Source: Pseudomonas vanderleydeniana
GTDB taxonomy: Bacteria > Pseudomonadota > Gammaproteobacteria > Pseudomonadales > Pseudomonadaceae
Assembly: GCF_014268755.2 (NCBI RefSeq)
Contig: NZ_CP077093.1
Span: forward strand, 2,902,001-2,966,000
Direction: 5' to 3'
DNA length: 64,000 nt
Position 1 is the stretch's first letter. Each line of letters starts with the position of its first letter. The position numbers were made by a program, and so were the translations under genes. Of the stretch, positions 51,449-61,113 are shown piece by piece. The notes below the pieces were generated by a model. It saw only the letters and a list, made by a program, of their open reading frames with translations, searched no databases and was not told the DNA's origin.

Positions 51449-51853
51449 GCGGATGGCCTCCTGGCGCAAGTTTCCATTTTTATCGTAATAGTCCATTGGC
51501 TGGACTTGGCTTTGTGACTTTCCTTATTTTTTTGATGGGAGCTGAGGTGGCGTATTTAAAGGGCTTTTGAGGATTTTTATGTCGAGCTCAATCTGAATAT
51601 AACGATTTGATGGCTGTTTTCAATATTCATTGAGCGTTATTCGAGTGAGGTGATTTGTTGTTTTTCTAGTGTGTTATTTAAGAACTTTCCTACATGTATT
51701 GAATTTGCAAATTAAGTTTGCCAATCCATTCGGCTCATGTCGTTTTCAGCGATTCTGTGGGCATGGCTCTACGACCAGGGCGATGACCTGGTGGGCGACC
51801 ATGACAAGGGATCGACTGGCGGCTCTTGTCAGGAAAATCCCACAGGAGTACAA
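51449..51853. other. 405-bp AT-rich intergenic region
   Basis: No supported gene. Positions about 51520-51740 are clearly richer in A/T than the rest of the window, with several short T-runs, and hold the promoters of the minus-strand HExxH-like gene and the start of the lexA2 control region. A CCAGG/CCTGG inverted repeat occurs at about 51777-51793. The short open frames here lack ribosome-binding sites. Confidence 0.5.
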
Positions 51854-51862
51854 ATGTACTCC
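51845..51862 (+). promoter_or_regulatory. LexA2-type SOS box over the lexA2 start
   Basis: GGAGTAC-AAAT-GTACTCC, perfect 7-bp arms. It fits the GTAC-N4-GTRC type described for Pseudomonas LexA2. It covers both the Shine-Dalgarno sequence and the ATG at 51854. Confidence 0.75.
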
Positions 51863-52474
51863 ATGACCCATCTCACTCCCCGCCGTTCCGCCATCCTGAC
51901 CTTCATCCGCGACCGCATCGCGGACCACGGTCAGCCCCCGAGCCTCGCCGAGATCGCCGAGGCCTTTGGCTTTGCCTCGCGCAGCGTGGCCCGCAAGCAC
52001 GTCGTGGCACTGGCCGAAGCCGGTTTCATCGAGGTCAACGCCCACCAGGCGCGAGGTATCCGCCTGCTCAACCAGCCGGCACGTCCGAGCCTGCTGGAGA
52101 TTCCGCTGCTGGGGCGGGTGGCGGCCGGGCGGCCGATCGATGTCGACGCTCAGGTCCACGAGCGCCTGTGGCTCGACCCGGCGCTGTTTTCCCGCACGCC
52201 GGATTTCCTGTTGCGGGTCCAGGGCGACTCGATGATTGGCGACGGTATCCTCGACGGCGACCTGGTGGCGGTGCGGCGCAATGTCGAGGTACGCAATGGT
52301 CAGATCGTCGTCGCCCGGCTCGACGGCGAAGTCACCATCAAGCGTTTCGAGCGCAGCGCCACAGGCATCCGCCTGTTGGCCCGCAACCCGGCCTATGCCC
52401 CGATCGTCGTCGACCCTGAACACCAGGAGCTGGCCATCGAAGGGGTGTTCTGTGGCCTGGTGAGGCAAGGCTGA
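51854..52474 (+). CDS. lexA2: LexA2 SOS repressor
   Basis: 206-residue LexA-type self-cleaving repressor. The winged HTH (residues 8-70, RSAILTFIRDRIADHGQPPS; FASRSVARKHVVALAEAGFI) is followed by the cleavage site VAAGRP (Ala-Gly), the catalytic Ser in QGDSMIGDGI and the Lys in GEVTIKRFE. It heads the imuA-imuB-dnaE2 operon, so it is the second Pseudomonas LexA. ATG 51854 has AGGAG 5 bp upstream; ATG 51863 is a weaker alternative. Confidence 0.93.
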   Translation: MYSMTHLTPRRSAILTFIRDRIADHGQPPSLAEIAEAFGFASRSVARKHVVALAEAGFIEVNAHQARGIRLLNQPARPSLLEIPLLGRVAAGRPIDVDAQVHERLWLDPALFSRTPDFLLRVQGDSMIGDGILDGDLVAVRRNVEVRNGQIVVARLDGEVTIKRFERSATGIRLLARNPAYAPIVVDPEHQELAIEGVFCGLVRQG

Positions 52475-53091
52475 TGGGCGCCGTGGTCGCGCTCGACTCG
52501 CTGCTGGATGAGCGGCGGGTCTGGAAGGGCCGGCCGGCGGTACAGGCCGCCCGCTTGCCCTCGACCGGGCATGCCCGGCTCGATGCGGTGTTGCCCGGTG
52601 GTGGTTGGCCGGAATCGGCGCTGACGGAGATCCTGGTGGCCGGCGAGGGCGTGGGCGAGCTGCAACTGGTCTGGCCGACCCTGGCACGGTTGTCGGCCAG
52701 TGGTGAGCGGATCGTGCTGGTGGCGCCACCCCATGTGCCTTACCCCCAGGCCTGGTTGAGTGCCGGGGTCGACCTGCGGCAGTTGTCGGTGCTCCAGGCC
52801 GCGCCCCGCGATGCCCTGTGGGCCGCCGAGCAGTGCCTGCGCTCCGGTAGTTGCGGTGCCGTGCTGTGCTGGCCGCAACAGGCCGATGACCGGGCGCTGC
52901 GGCGCCTGCAGGTGGCGGCGGAAAGCGGCCAGACCCTGGCCTTCGTCTATCGCCCGCTGGAAGAGGCGGTCAACCCGTCGCCCGCGCCCCTGCGACTGGC
53001 CATCGACGGCCAGCCCGCGCGGTTGCGCGTTCTCAAGTGTCGCGGCGGCCTGGCTCATTCGGCACCCATCGCCTTTGGCGCGGGGCATTGA
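52474..53091 (+). CDS. imuA: ImuA, RecA-like component of the mutasome
   Basis: 205-residue ImuA (also annotated SulA2/RecA-like). It has a shortened RecA fold (PSTGHARLDAVLPGGGWPESALTEIL; LVWPTLARLSASGERIVLVAPP) but no full Walker A. It acts with ImuB and DnaE2 in error-prone translesion synthesis after DNA damage. Its start shares the A of the lexA2 stop (TGATG), and imuB begins 8 bp after its end. Confidence 0.9.
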   Translation: MGAVVALDSLLDERRVWKGRPAVQAARLPSTGHARLDAVLPGGGWPESALTEILVAGEGVGELQLVWPTLARLSASGERIVLVAPPHVPYPQAWLSAGVDLRQLSVLQAAPRDALWAAEQCLRSGSCGAVLCWPQQADDRALRRLQVAAESGQTLAFVYRPLEEAVNPSPAPLRLAIDGQPARLRVLKCRGGLAHSAPIAFGAGH

Positions 53092-53098
53092 GGTTGGC

Positions 53099-54517
53099 AT
53101 GCGCTGGGTCTGCATCGTGTTCCCGCAATTGGCGCTGGACGGTGTGTTGCGGCGAGTCCCCGAGCCCGACGCACCGCTGGCGCTGCTGAGCGGTTCGCCG
53201 CAGCGGCGGGTGCTGCAGGCGGTGAACGCTTCGGCCCGGGCCCTGGGCCTGTGTCCCGGGCAATCGTTGACGGCCGCCCATGCCTTGACCAAGGCGTTCG
53301 CCACGGCCGAGTACGACCCTGCCGAAATCGAACAATGGCAGCAGTTGCTCGCTGCCTGGGCCTATCGTTTCAGTTCCCAGGTCAGCCTGCGTTATCCGCG
53401 GGCCCTGCTGTTCGAGATCGAGTCCAGCCTGGGTCTGTTCGGCCCCTGGCCGCAGTTGGAAGCCCGCTTGCGCCAGGAGTTGACCGAACTGGGCTTTCGC
53501 CATCGAATCGTCGTGGCGCCGCATCCGGCGGCGGCCAGGGTGCTGGCCAATGCCTATGACGGCTTGGCCCTGGCCGACGAGGCCGTCCTGCGCCACACCC
53601 TGGGGCAGATGCCCATCGACCGGATCGGCCTGGAGCCGGGGATGGCCACGGCCTTGTCACGCATGGGCCTGCGCACCTTGCAGCAGGTGCTGGCATTGCC
53701 CCGGCACAGCCTGGCACGGCGCTTCGAGGCGTCCCTGCTCAAGCATATCGATACCTTGCTCGGTGAGCGGCCGCTGGCTCTGGCCTTCTACCTGCCGCCG
53801 GATCGTTTCGCCGCGCGCATCGAGCTGAACTTCGATGTGACGTCCCACCAGGCCCTGTTGTTTCCCCTGCGGCGGTTGACCGGCGACCTGGCGGCGTTTC
53901 TCTGTGGGCGCGACAGCGGTGTGCAGCGCTTCGACCTGATCCTGGAGCATGCCGAAGGCGTCGAGACGCGGATCAAGGTCGGCCTGCTCAGCGCCGAACG
54001 CGATCCGGCGATGCTCTTCGAACTGGCCCGCGGGCGCCTGGAGCAGGTCCAGGTCGAGTCGGCGGCGCGCGGTTTTCGCCTGGAGGCCGAGGACCTGCCG
54101 AGCTTTGTCCCGCAGCACCGCGAGCTGTTCGACGAGCGTCCGCAGCAGTCCCTGCCCTGGGAGCAGTTGCGCGAGCGCCTGCGTGCCCGGCTCGGCGACG
54201 AGGCTGTGCAGGGCTTGTGCTTCCAGGCCGATCACCGTCCCGAATGTGCCTGGCAGCCGCTCTCGGCCAGTACGCCGGGCCCGTTGTCCCAGCTCGGGCC
54301 GTTGCGTCCGGGCTGGTTGCTCAGGGAGCCGCTGCCATTGCCCGAGCAGGCGGTGCGGGTCCTGCTCGGGCCGGAACGCATCGAGTCGGGCTGGTGGGAT
54401 GGGGCGGATGTGCGCCGCGATTACTACCGGGTCGAGCTTCGCGGTGGTCGACAGGCCTGGGCCTATCGCCCGGTGGGTGAGCAGGGGCCGCTGCTGCTGC
54501 AGGGCTGGTTCGCATGA
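53099..54517 (+). CDS. imuB: ImuB, Y-family polymerase-like mutasome hub
   Basis: 472-residue Y-family polymerase homologue. The palm region ([31 protein letters not shown]) lacks the usual catalytic Asp/Glu set, as expected for ImuB, which serves as a scaffold. A little-finger region and a beta-clamp-like motif QQSLPW (about residue 350) follow. ATG 53099 is used, with GAGG upstream; the frame runs further up inside imuA in another frame. It overlaps dnaE2 as ATGA. Confidence 0.92.
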   Translation: MRWVCIVFPQLALDGVLRRVPEPDAPLALLSGSPQRRVLQAVNASARALGLCPGQSLTAAHALTKAFATAEYDPAEIEQWQQLLAAWAYRFSSQVSLRYPRALLFEIESSLGLFGPWPQLEARLRQELTELGFRHRIVVAPHPAAARVLANAYDGLALADEAVLRHTLGQMPIDRIGLEPGMATALSRMGLRTLQQVLALPRHSLARRFEASLLKHIDTLLGERPLALAFYLPPDRFAARIELNFDVTSHQALLFPLRRLTGDLAAFLCGRDSGVQRFDLILEHAEGVETRIKVGLLSAERDPAMLFELARGRLEQVQVESAARGFRLEAEDLPSFVPQHRELFDERPQQSLPWEQLRERLRARLGDEAVQGLCFQADHRPECAWQPLSASTPGPLSQLGPLRPGWLLREPLPLPEQAVRVLLGPERIESGWWDGADVRRDYYRVELRGGRQAWAYRPVGEQGPLLLQGWFA

Positions 54518-57500
54518 ATGGCGAGTACGCGGAGCTGCATTGCCTGTCGAACTTCAGTTTCCAGCGTGGTGCTTCCAGTGCCCGGGAATTGTTCGAGCGG
54601 GCCCGGGAGCAAGGCTACCAGGCCCTGGCGATCACCGACGAATGCACCCTGGCCGGTATCGTGCGGGCCTGGCAGGCGGCACAGGACTGCGAGCTGCCGC
54701 TGATCATCGGCAGTGAAATGCAGATCGAGAACGGTCCTCGGGTGGTCCTGCTGGTGGAGGACCTGGCAGGTTACCAGGTGCTCTGCCGATTGATCACCCA
54801 GGCCCGGCGGCGGGTGGAGAAAGGCCGTTACCAGGTGCTGCGCGAGGACTTCGACCAGCCATTGCCGGGGTTGCTGGCCCTGTGGCTGCCCGGGCCGGAC
54901 CTCTCTGAAACGGATGGCCGCTGGTTGCGCGAGCGCTTTCCCGAACGCCTGTGGCTGGCCGTGGAGCTGCATTGCGGCGAGGACGACCAGGGCCGCCTGG
55001 CGCGTCTGCAGGCCCTGGCCGCCACGCTGGCGATTCCCGCCGTGGCCAGCGGGGACGTGCACATGCACGTGCGCAGCCGCCGTGCCTTGCAGGACACCAT
55101 GACTGCCATTCGCCTGCACGTTCGCGTGGCCGAGGCCGGGCAGCAGCTGCATGCCAACGGCGAGCGGCACCTGCGCAGCCTGGATGTCCTGCGTAGCATC
55201 TATCCACCTGCCTTGCTGGCCGAGACCCTGGTGATCGCCCGGCGCTGTCGCTTCGCGCTCGACCAGCTGAATTACCAGTACCCCCGCGAGCTGGTACCCG
55301 AAGGACAGACGCCGGCCTCCTGGCTACGGCACCTGACGGAGGAGGGGGTTGTCCGTCGCTGGCCCGGTGGGATCAGCCAGCAGGTTCGGGACCTGATTGA
55401 AAAGGAACTGACACTGATCGCCGAACTGGACTACGACAGCTATTTCCTGACGGTACAGGACATCGTCCAGTTTGCCCGCAGCCAGGACATTCTCTGCCAG
55501 GGGCGTGGTTCGGCGGCGAACTCGGTGGTGTGCTACGCCCTGGGCATTACCGAGCTGAACCCGGACCGCTCCAACCTGTTGTTCGAGCGCTTTCTGTCCC
55601 GCGAGCGCAACGAGCCACCGGATATCGATGTCGACTTCGAGCACGAGCGCCGCGAGGAAGTGCTGCAGTACGTTTTCCGCCGTTATGGTCGCGGACGGGC
55701 GGCACTGACCGCAGTGGTCAGCACCTATCATGGTGCCGGTGCGGTACGGGATGTGGCCAAGGCACTGGGCTTGCCGCCGGACCAGGTCAATGCCCTGGCC
55801 GATGCCTGTGGCCGCTGGAGCGATGAACCGCCGTCGGCCGAGCGCTTGCGCGAGAACGGTTTCGATCCCGACAGCCCGGTGTTGCGCCGAGTGCTGGGGC
55901 TGACCCGGCAACTGATCGGCTTTCCCCGGCACCTGTCCCAGCACCCGGGTGGCTTCGTGATTTCCGAGCAGCCGCTGGACACCCTGGTGCCGGTGGAAAA
56001 CGCCAGCATGGCCGAGCGGACGATCATCCAGTGGGACAAGGACGACCTGGACAAGGTCGGCCTGCTCAAGGTCGATGTCCTGGCCCTGGGCATGCTCAGC
56101 GCCCTGCGGCGCTGTTTCGAGCTGGTGCAGCAGTATCGCGGCGGGCCGCGCTGGACCCTGGCGAGCATTCCGGCGGATGACGCGGCGACCTACGAGATGA
56201 TCGGCCGGGCCGATACCATCGGCGTGTTCCAGATCGAGTCGCGGGCGCAGATGTCGATGCTGCCACGGCTCAAGCCGAAGAACTTCTATGACCTGGTGAT
56301 CGAGGTGGCGATCGTCCGGCCTGGGCCGATCCAGGGCGGCATGGTGCATCCGTACCTGCGCCGGCGACACGGTGATGAGCCCGAGACCTATCCGTCAGAC
56401 GATCTCAAGGACGTACTGGCGCGGACCAAGGGCGTGCCGCTGTTCCAGGAGCAGGTGATGCAGATTGCCGTGGTCGCGGCGGGCTACACGCCTGGCGAGG
56501 CCGATCAGTTGCGCCGTTCCATGGCCGCCTGGAAACGTCATGGCGGGCTTGAACCCCATCGCAAGCGACTGGCCGATGGCATGGCGGCGCGCGGCTACAA
56601 ACCGGAGTTCGCCGCGCAGATCTTCGAACAGATCAAGGGCTTTGGCAGCTACGGCTTTCCCGAATCCCATGCCGCCAGCTTTGCCCTGCTGACCTACGCC
56701 AGTTGCTGGCTCAAGTGTCATGAGCCGGCGGCGTTTGCCTGCGCGCTGATCAACAGCTGGCCGATGGGCTTCTACAGCCCCGACCAGATCCTCCAGGACG
56801 CCCGCCGTCATCGCTTGCAGATTCGCCCGGTGGATGTGCGCGCCAGTCACTGGGATTGCAGCCTGGAACCGGACGAAGGCGCCCAGCCGGCCCTGCGCCT
56901 GGGGCTGCGGATGATTCGCGGGTTTCGCGAGGAGGATGCGCGTCAGATCGAGGCGGCCAGGCAGCGGCAGGGTTTTGCGGATATTGCCGACCTGATCGAC
57001 CGGTCGCGGCTCGATGCCCGGGCCCGTGAATTGTTGGCGGATGCCGGAGCCCTGCGCGGTCTGGCGGGCAACCGCTACCGTGCCCGCTGGGAAGTGGCCG
57101 GGGTCGACCGGCAACTGGGATTGTTCGCCGGCTTGTCGCGGGAGGTTGAGACGGCGGTGGCCTTGCCGCAGCCGAGTGTCGGCGAGGACCTGCAAGCCGA
57201 CTATGCCAGCCTGGGCACGACCCTGGGACCGCATCCGCTGGCCCTGCTGCGCGGGCAGTTGCGTGCCTTGCGTTGCCGCAGTTCACGGGAGTTGCGGGCC
57301 CTCGAACCGGGGCGTTCGGTGAGCATCGTCGGCCTGGTGACCGGGCGCCAGCGCCCGGGTACGGCCAGCGGCGTGACCTTCGTCACCCTGGAGGATGAGT
57401 TCGGCAACACCAACGTGGTGGTCTGGCGCGACCTGGCCGAACGTCAGCGGCAGGTGCTGGTGGGAGCGCAATTGCTGAGGGTCGATGGACGCCTGGAGGC

Positions 57501-57594
57501 CGAGGGCGACGTACGCAATGTAATTGCCGGGCGCCTGAGCGACCTGAGTTCGATGCTGGCGGATATCACCGTGCGGAGCCGGGATTTCCGCTGA
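54514..57594 (+). CDS. dnaE2: DnaE2, error-prone DNA polymerase III alpha
   Basis: 1026-residue C-family polymerase, the usual length for DnaE2 (shorter than DnaE1). The PHP domain starts [17 protein letters not shown]. The polymerase core contains [15 protein letters not shown] and [16 protein letters not shown] with the catalytic Asp pair. HhH and OB-fold segments end the protein ([20 protein letters not shown]). It performs damage-induced mutagenic synthesis with ImuA and ImuB. It is last in the operon and convergent with a small lipoprotein gene. Confidence 0.95.
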   Translation: MNGEYAELHCLSNFSFQRGASSARELFERAREQGYQALAITDECTLAGIVRAWQAAQDCELPLIIGSEMQIENGPRVVLLVEDLAGYQVLCRLITQARRRVEKGRYQVLREDFDQPLPGLLALWLPGPDLSETDGRWLRERFPERLWLAVELHCGEDDQGRLARLQALAATLAIPAVASGDVHMHVRSRRALQDTMTAIRLHVRVAEAGQQLHANGERHLRSLDVLRSIYPPALLAETLVIARRCRFALDQLNYQYPRELVPEGQTPASWLRHLTEEGVVRRWPGGISQQVRDLIEKELTLIAELDYDSYFLTVQDIVQFARSQDILCQGRGSAANSVVCYALGITELNPDRSNLLFERFLSRERNEPPDIDVDFEHERREEVLQYVFRRYGRGRAALTAVVSTYHGAGAVRDVAKALGLPPDQVNALADACGRWSDEPPSAERLRENGFDPDSPVLRRVLGLTRQLIGFPRHLSQHPGGFVISEQPLDTLVPVENASMAERTIIQWDKDDLDKVGLLKVDVLALGMLSALRRCFELVQQYRGGPRWTLASIPADDAATYEMIGRADTIGVFQIESRAQMSMLPRLKPKNFYDLVIEVAIVRPGPIQGGMVHPYLRRRHGDEPETYPSDDLKDVLARTKGVPLFQEQVMQIAVVAAGYTPGEADQLRRSMAAWKRHGGLEPHRKRLADGMAARGYKPEFAAQIFEQIKGFGSYGFPESHAASFALLTYASCWLKCHEPAAFACALINSWPMGFYSPDQILQDARRHRLQIRPVDVRASHWDCSLEPDEGAQPALRLGLRMIRGFREEDARQIEAARQRQGFADIADLIDRSRLDARARELLADAGALRGLAGNRYRARWEVAGVDRQLGLFAGLSREVETAVALPQPSVGEDLQADYASLGTTLGPHPLALLRGQLRALRCRSSRELRALEPGRSVSIVGLVTGRQRPGTASGVTFVTLEDEFGNTNVVVWRDLAERQRQVLVGAQLLRVDGRLEAEGDVRNVIAGRLSDLSSMLADITVRSRDFR

Positions 57595-57621
57595 GCCCCT
57601 ATGGTTCCCACAAGGAAGGAC

Positions 57622-57855
57622 TCAGTCTTCGGCCTTGACCGTCGCCACATCGGAAGCCTTGACCCGCACCTTCTTCCCGGAAATGTCGCGGAACTCGTAG
57701 AACCCATCGGCACCATGGGTCTTGGGCATGTCTTTGGTCAGGTACTGGGTGCCGTTCTGCAAGGTCACGACCGTGGGCGTCGAGCATCCGCCCAGGGCCA
57801 GCAGGGTGGCCGTCAGCAGGGACAGGCTCAGGGGTCTCAGGCTTTTCAAGGGCAT
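57622..57855 (-). CDS. YgdI/YgdR-type small lipoprotein
   Basis: 77-residue lipoprotein of the DUF903 type. The signal peptide ends in a lipobox LALGGC, followed by TPTVVTLQNGTQYLTKDMP and GFYEFRDISGKKVRVKASDV, the compact SH3-like family domain. It should be anchored in the outer membrane. ATG 57855 has GGAG 6 bp upstream. The stop lies 27 bp from the dnaE2 stop, convergent. Function unknown. Confidence 0.88.
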   Translation of the reverse strand: MPLKSLRPLSLSLLTATLLALGGCSTPTVVTLQNGTQYLTKDMPKTHGADGFYEFRDISGKKVRVKASDVATVKAED

Positions 57856-57985
57856 GGGGGTCTCCAGGTTCACAGGTTCGGTGGTCTCTATCGTAAATTG
57901 CCGGGCTAGACAGGGTGAGCATGTCCGTCGGCTGTGCCTATAATCGGCTCGATCGTTGTTCCCAGTCGCCAGCCGGAAGCCTTTC

Positions 57986-58684
57986 ATGACCGATCTTTCG
58001 TCGTTCGCCATTACGCAGAAATGGCCTGCTCAACATCCAGACCGCATTCAGCTGTATTCGTTGCCGACCCCCAATGGTGTCAAGGTGTCGATCCTGCTCG
58101 AGGAACTGGGCCTGCCCTACGAGCCGCATCTGGTCAGCTTTGCCACCAATGACCAGTTGACCCCGGAGTTCATGTCACTGAACCCGAACAACAAGATTCC
58201 TGCCATTATCGACCCGAATGGCCCGGGCGGCCAGCCGCTGCCGCTGTTCGAGTCCGGTGCGATCCTGATCTACCTCGCCGAGAAGGCCGGCCGCCTGATC
58301 GGCGCGGACCCGGCCAGCCGTTATGAAACCATCCAGTGGCTGATGTTCCAGATGGGCGGGATCGGGCCGATGTTCGGCCAGCTCGGTTTCTTCAACAAGT
58401 TCGCCGGCAAGGACTACGAGGACAAGCGGCCACGTGACCGTTATGTCGCCGAAAGCAAGCGCCTGCTGGGCGTGCTCAACCAGCGCCTGGAAAACCGTCG
58501 CTGGATCATGGGCGACGAATACAGCATCGCCGATATCGCCACCTTCCCGTGGATTCGCAACCTGATCGGTTTCTACGAGGCCGGCGATCTGGTCGGTATC
58601 CAGGACTTCCCGCACGTCACCCGGGCGCTGGCAGACTTCCTCGATCGGCCGGCAGTGGCCAAGGGACTGACCATTCCGGGCTGA
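57986..58684 (+). CDS. Glutathione S-transferase, nu-class (YghU/YfcG-like)
   Basis: 232-residue GST. The thioredoxin-like domain has LYSLPTPNGVKVSILLEEL (with the T-P-N active-site motif of nu-class enzymes) and NNKIPAIIDPNGPGGQPLPLFESGAILIYLAEK, the G-site. The helical domain follows (RWIMGDEYSIADIATFPWIRN). This class often shows disulfide-bond reductase activity toward organic hydroperoxides or disulfides. ATG 57986 matches the conserved N-terminus. Confidence 0.9.
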   Translation: MTDLSSFAITQKWPAQHPDRIQLYSLPTPNGVKVSILLEELGLPYEPHLVSFATNDQLTPEFMSLNPNNKIPAIIDPNGPGGQPLPLFESGAILIYLAEKAGRLIGADPASRYETIQWLMFQMGGIGPMFGQLGFFNKFAGKDYEDKRPRDRYVAESKRLLGVLNQRLENRRWIMGDEYSIADIATFPWIRNLIGFYEAGDLVGIQDFPHVTRALADFLDRPAVAKGLTIPG

Positions 58685-58708
58685 GTCGAACGCTCGAAGC
58701 CTTGCCGA

Positions 58709-59548
58709 TCAGCCCAGGCGTTCGGCAAGCAAGGGCAGCAAGTGCTCGCAGGACGCTTCGAACTTGAAGTCCAGCAGCTCGTCGGCGCGGGTCTTGCCCA
58801 GGTTGATGGCTATCAGCGGCTTGCCGCGCTCGACCACGCGCTTGCACAGGCGAAAGGCCGAATAGGCCATCAGCGACGAGCCGACCACCAGCAGTCCCTG
58901 GGCCTGTTCGGCACAGGCCAGGGCGCGACTGGCGGTCAGTGGGGCGACATTTTCGCCGAAGAACACCACATCCGGTTTCAGCCGTTCGCCCTGGCAATGT
59001 GGGCAGCGGGGTACCTGGAAGTCCGATTCGAAGTGGGTCTCGAGCAGGGTATCGCCATCGGGTGCCTGCGTCGCCTCGACCTGCAGCAGATAGGCGTTCC
59101 GTGTTTCCAGTTCGAGTTGCACGGCATCGCGTTCCAGGCGGGCGCCACAATCGAGGCACAGCACCTTGTGCAGGCTGCCATGCAGTTCGATCACGTCCTG
59201 GCTGCCGGCCTGCTCATGCAGGGTATCGACGTTCTGGGTGATCAGGCCGCTCAGGTGCTGGCGTGCCTGCAGCTGGGCCAGTGCCTGGTGGGCCGCGTTC
59301 GGCCTGGCCTGGCGGACCCGCGGCCAGCCGAGCATGGCCCGGGCCCAGTAGCGCCGACGGGCCTGGGGCGAGCCGAGAAACTCCTGGATCATCATCGGTG
59401 GCTTGCCCCGGCGAACGCCAGCGCTGTCACGGTAGTCCGGGATGCCGGAGGAGGTGCTGATGCCGGCACCGGTCAGCACCAGGAAGGGCCGCCCGGTCAT
59501 CAGGGGCAGGAGGGTTTCCAGGGCGATATCGACTTGCGAGTCGGGCAT
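58709..59548 (-). CDS. Sir2-family NAD-dependent protein deacylase
   Basis: 279-residue sirtuin. It shows the NAD-binding LTGAGISTSSGIPDYRD, TQNVD, the catalytic His in ELHGSLHKV, a zinc ribbon formed by CLDC and CPHC, KPDVVFFGENV, and VVGSSLMAYSA. It is longer than E. coli CobB because of an insert between the zinc cysteines (about 150-190). ATG 59548 is used; an in-frame TTG upstream is unlikely. It is convergent with the GST gene and monocistronic. Confidence 0.92.
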   Translation of the reverse strand: MPDSQVDIALETLLPLMTGRPFLVLTGAGISTSSGIPDYRDSAGVRRGKPPMMIQEFLGSPQARRRYWARAMLGWPRVRQARPNAAHQALAQLQARQHLSGLITQNVDTLHEQAGSQDVIELHGSLHKVLCLDCGARLERDAVQLELETRNAYLLQVEATQAPDGDTLLETHFESDFQVPRCPHCQGERLKPDVVFFGENVAPLTASRALACAEQAQGLLVVGSSLMAYSAFRLCKRVVERGKPLIAINLGKTRADELLDFKFEASCEHLLPLLAERLG

Positions 59549-59687
59549 GGGGCATCTCCAGGCGATCGAACGGCGGGGGCTGCCCAAGGATAGTCGCTGG
59601 GTTTCCCGCGCAACAAGCCTGCCCTTGCCGGAGAAGAGCGGGGCGTAGGATAGTCACCCCTGGTGAGGAGACACTCGAGGTCAGCCC

Positions 59688-60143
59688 ATGACTTGCAGCA
59701 TTCGCCTGGCCCGCGACGCGGATGCCGAGGCCATCAGCCAGGTGATCATCCAGGCCCTGCGTGAAAGCAATGCCGAGGACTATGCGTCAGCGGTGATCGA
59801 GCGGGTCGAGCAGAGCTTCGGCCCGCAGGACGTGCGTAGTCTGTTGGGGATCCGGACCATGCTGGTGGCGCAGGAAGGGGAGCGGGTCGTCGGCACCGCC
59901 AGCCTTGATGGCGAGGTGGTGCGCAGCGTCTTCGTGGCGCCGGATACCCAGGGGACGGGGGTCGGTCGGGCGTTGCTGGCCGAGGTGGTCCGGCTGGCCC
60001 GGGAGGCCGGCATCAGCCTGTTGAAGGTGCCTTCGACGGTGACCGCCGAAGGCTTCTATGCCCGGTTGGGTTTCGAGGCCGTGCGCGATGCCTGGCACGG
60101 CGAGGAGCGCACCATCGTCATGCAGCTACGGCTGGGTAGCTGA
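59688..60143 (+). CDS. GNAT-family N-acetyltransferase
   Basis: 151-residue acetyltransferase. It has IRLARDADAEAISQVIIQAL at the N-terminus and the acetyl-CoA-binding loop VFVAPDTQGTGVGRALLAEVVRLAREAGI (Q/R-x-x-G-x-G/A), then FYARLGFEAV. The substrate is unknown. It lies alone between the Sir2 gene and the convergent FKBP gene, 4 bp from the latter's end. Confidence 0.88.
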   Translation: MTCSIRLARDADAEAISQVIIQALRESNAEDYASAVIERVEQSFGPQDVRSLLGIRTMLVAQEGERVVGTASLDGEVVRSVFVAPDTQGTGVGRALLAEVVRLAREAGISLLKVPSTVTAEGFYARLGFEAVRDAWHGEERTIVMQLRLGS

Positions 60144-60147
60144 CGAC

Positions 60148-60492
60148 TCAATCGTCGCGGGTCAGCACTTCCAGCAACTCGATCTCGAAGGTCAGGTCGG
60201 CACCGGGTGCCACGCGTGAACCCATGCCGCGTTCGCCGTAGGCCAGATGCGCCGGTACGAACAGACGGCGCTTGCCACCGACCTTCATGCCCATCAGGCC
60301 GATATCCCAGCCCTTGATCACCCGGCCGGTGCCGATCACGCACTGGAACGGCTTGCCACGGCTGTAGGATGAGTCGAATTCGCTGCCATCGGCGAGTGCG
60401 CCGCGGTATTGGGTGGTGATCAGCGCGCCCTTGACCACGGCCTTGCCGTCGCCCTCGAGCAGGTCGGTGACCTGCAGTTCTGTCTCTGTCAT
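60148..60492 (-). CDS. FKBP-type peptidyl-prolyl cis-trans isomerase
   Basis: 114-residue single-domain FKBP: VVKGALITTQYRGALADGSEFDSSYSRGKPFQCVIGTGRVIKGWD, then MKVGGKRRLFVPAHLAYGERGMGS, the conserved active-site and flap sequences. There is no signal peptide, so it is cytosolic. Its start overlaps the stop of the Rrf2 gene (ATGA, 60489-60492), so the two are co-translated. Confidence 0.92.
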   Translation of the reverse strand: MTETELQVTDLLEGDGKAVVKGALITTQYRGALADGSEFDSSYSRGKPFQCVIGTGRVIKGWDIGLMGMKVGGKRRLFVPAHLAYGERGMGSRVAPGADLTFEIELLEVLTRDD

Positions 60493-60974
60493 GACTTCTC
60501 CAGGGTTGGCACCCCATGAATGATTTCCAGGTCGGGGTTTTCCGCCCGTTTCTGCGCCATGCGTCGATCGAAATCGTTCGCCAGTTCGGCCAGGGTCACT
60601 TGCCCCAGACGGCTGATCAGCAGGGCTTCGGCTTCCTGCAGCACATCGGTCAGGCGGGCGTTGACCGCCTGTTCCACCAGGCACTGCGGCTCCTCGCGGG
60701 AAAGCCCCATGGCAAATACCTCCGGAGCGCCAAGGGCGCGGTGGATGTCGAGCAGGGTGATTTCGTTCAGCGGGCGGGCCAGGCTCCAGCCACCACCGTG
60801 GCCTTTTTCCGAACGCACGTAGCCGTGCTCGCGCAGTCCGGCCATGGTCCGGCGGACCACCACCGGGTTGGTGCGCAGCATCTGCGCGATGGTCTCGGAG
60901 GTGGCGCGCTGGTCGTGACGGTCCATGTGGATCAGCACGTGCAGCATGCGGGAAAGGCGACTGTCGTTGCGCAT
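60489..60974 (-). CDS. Rrf2-family regulator without an iron-sulfur cysteine set
   Basis: 161-residue Rrf2 winged-helix protein (RLSRMLHVLIHMDRHDQRATSETIAQMLRTNPVVVRRTMAGLREHGYVRSEKGHGGGWSLARP). Fe-S Rrf2 members (IscR, NsrR) have three conserved Cys, but here only one Cys is present (EEPQCLVEQAV), so it is of the cluster-free, perhaps thiol-sensing, type. It is divergent from a thioredoxin-reductase-like gene, with two palindromes between them that are likely its operators. ATG 60974 is chosen; frames further upstream lie in the promoter. Confidence 0.85.
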   Translation of the reverse strand: MRNDSRLSRMLHVLIHMDRHDQRATSETIAQMLRTNPVVVRRTMAGLREHGYVRSEKGHGGGWSLARPLNEITLLDIHRALGAPEVFAMGLSREEPQCLVEQAVNARLTDVLQEAEALLISRLGQVTLAELANDFDRRMAQKRAENPDLEIIHGVPTLEKS

Positions 60975-61026
60975 GGGGCGTTTCGCGGGTGAAAGAACAG
61001 TGGGTACGTATAGCAAAATCAACCGT

Positions 61027-61047
61027 CCGTAACAAGAAAAGTTACGG
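61027..61047. promoter_or_regulatory. Rrf2 operator candidate 1
   Basis: CCGTAAC-N7-GTTACGG, perfect 7-bp arms, 53 bp upstream of the Rrf2 gene start. Confidence 0.6.
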
Positions 61048-61066
61048 GAGTTGACGTGATGGCTTT

Positions 61067-61087
61067 ACGTAACTTATAAAGTTTCGT
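61067..61087. promoter_or_regulatory. Rrf2 operator candidate 2
   Basis: ACGTAACTT-ATA-AAGTTTCGT, 8 of 9 pairs matched and sharing CGTAAC with candidate 1; 27 bp upstream of the flavoprotein gene. Confidence 0.55.
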
Positions 61088-61113
61088 GAGTTCAATTCAC
61101 GAGGAATCTGCTC

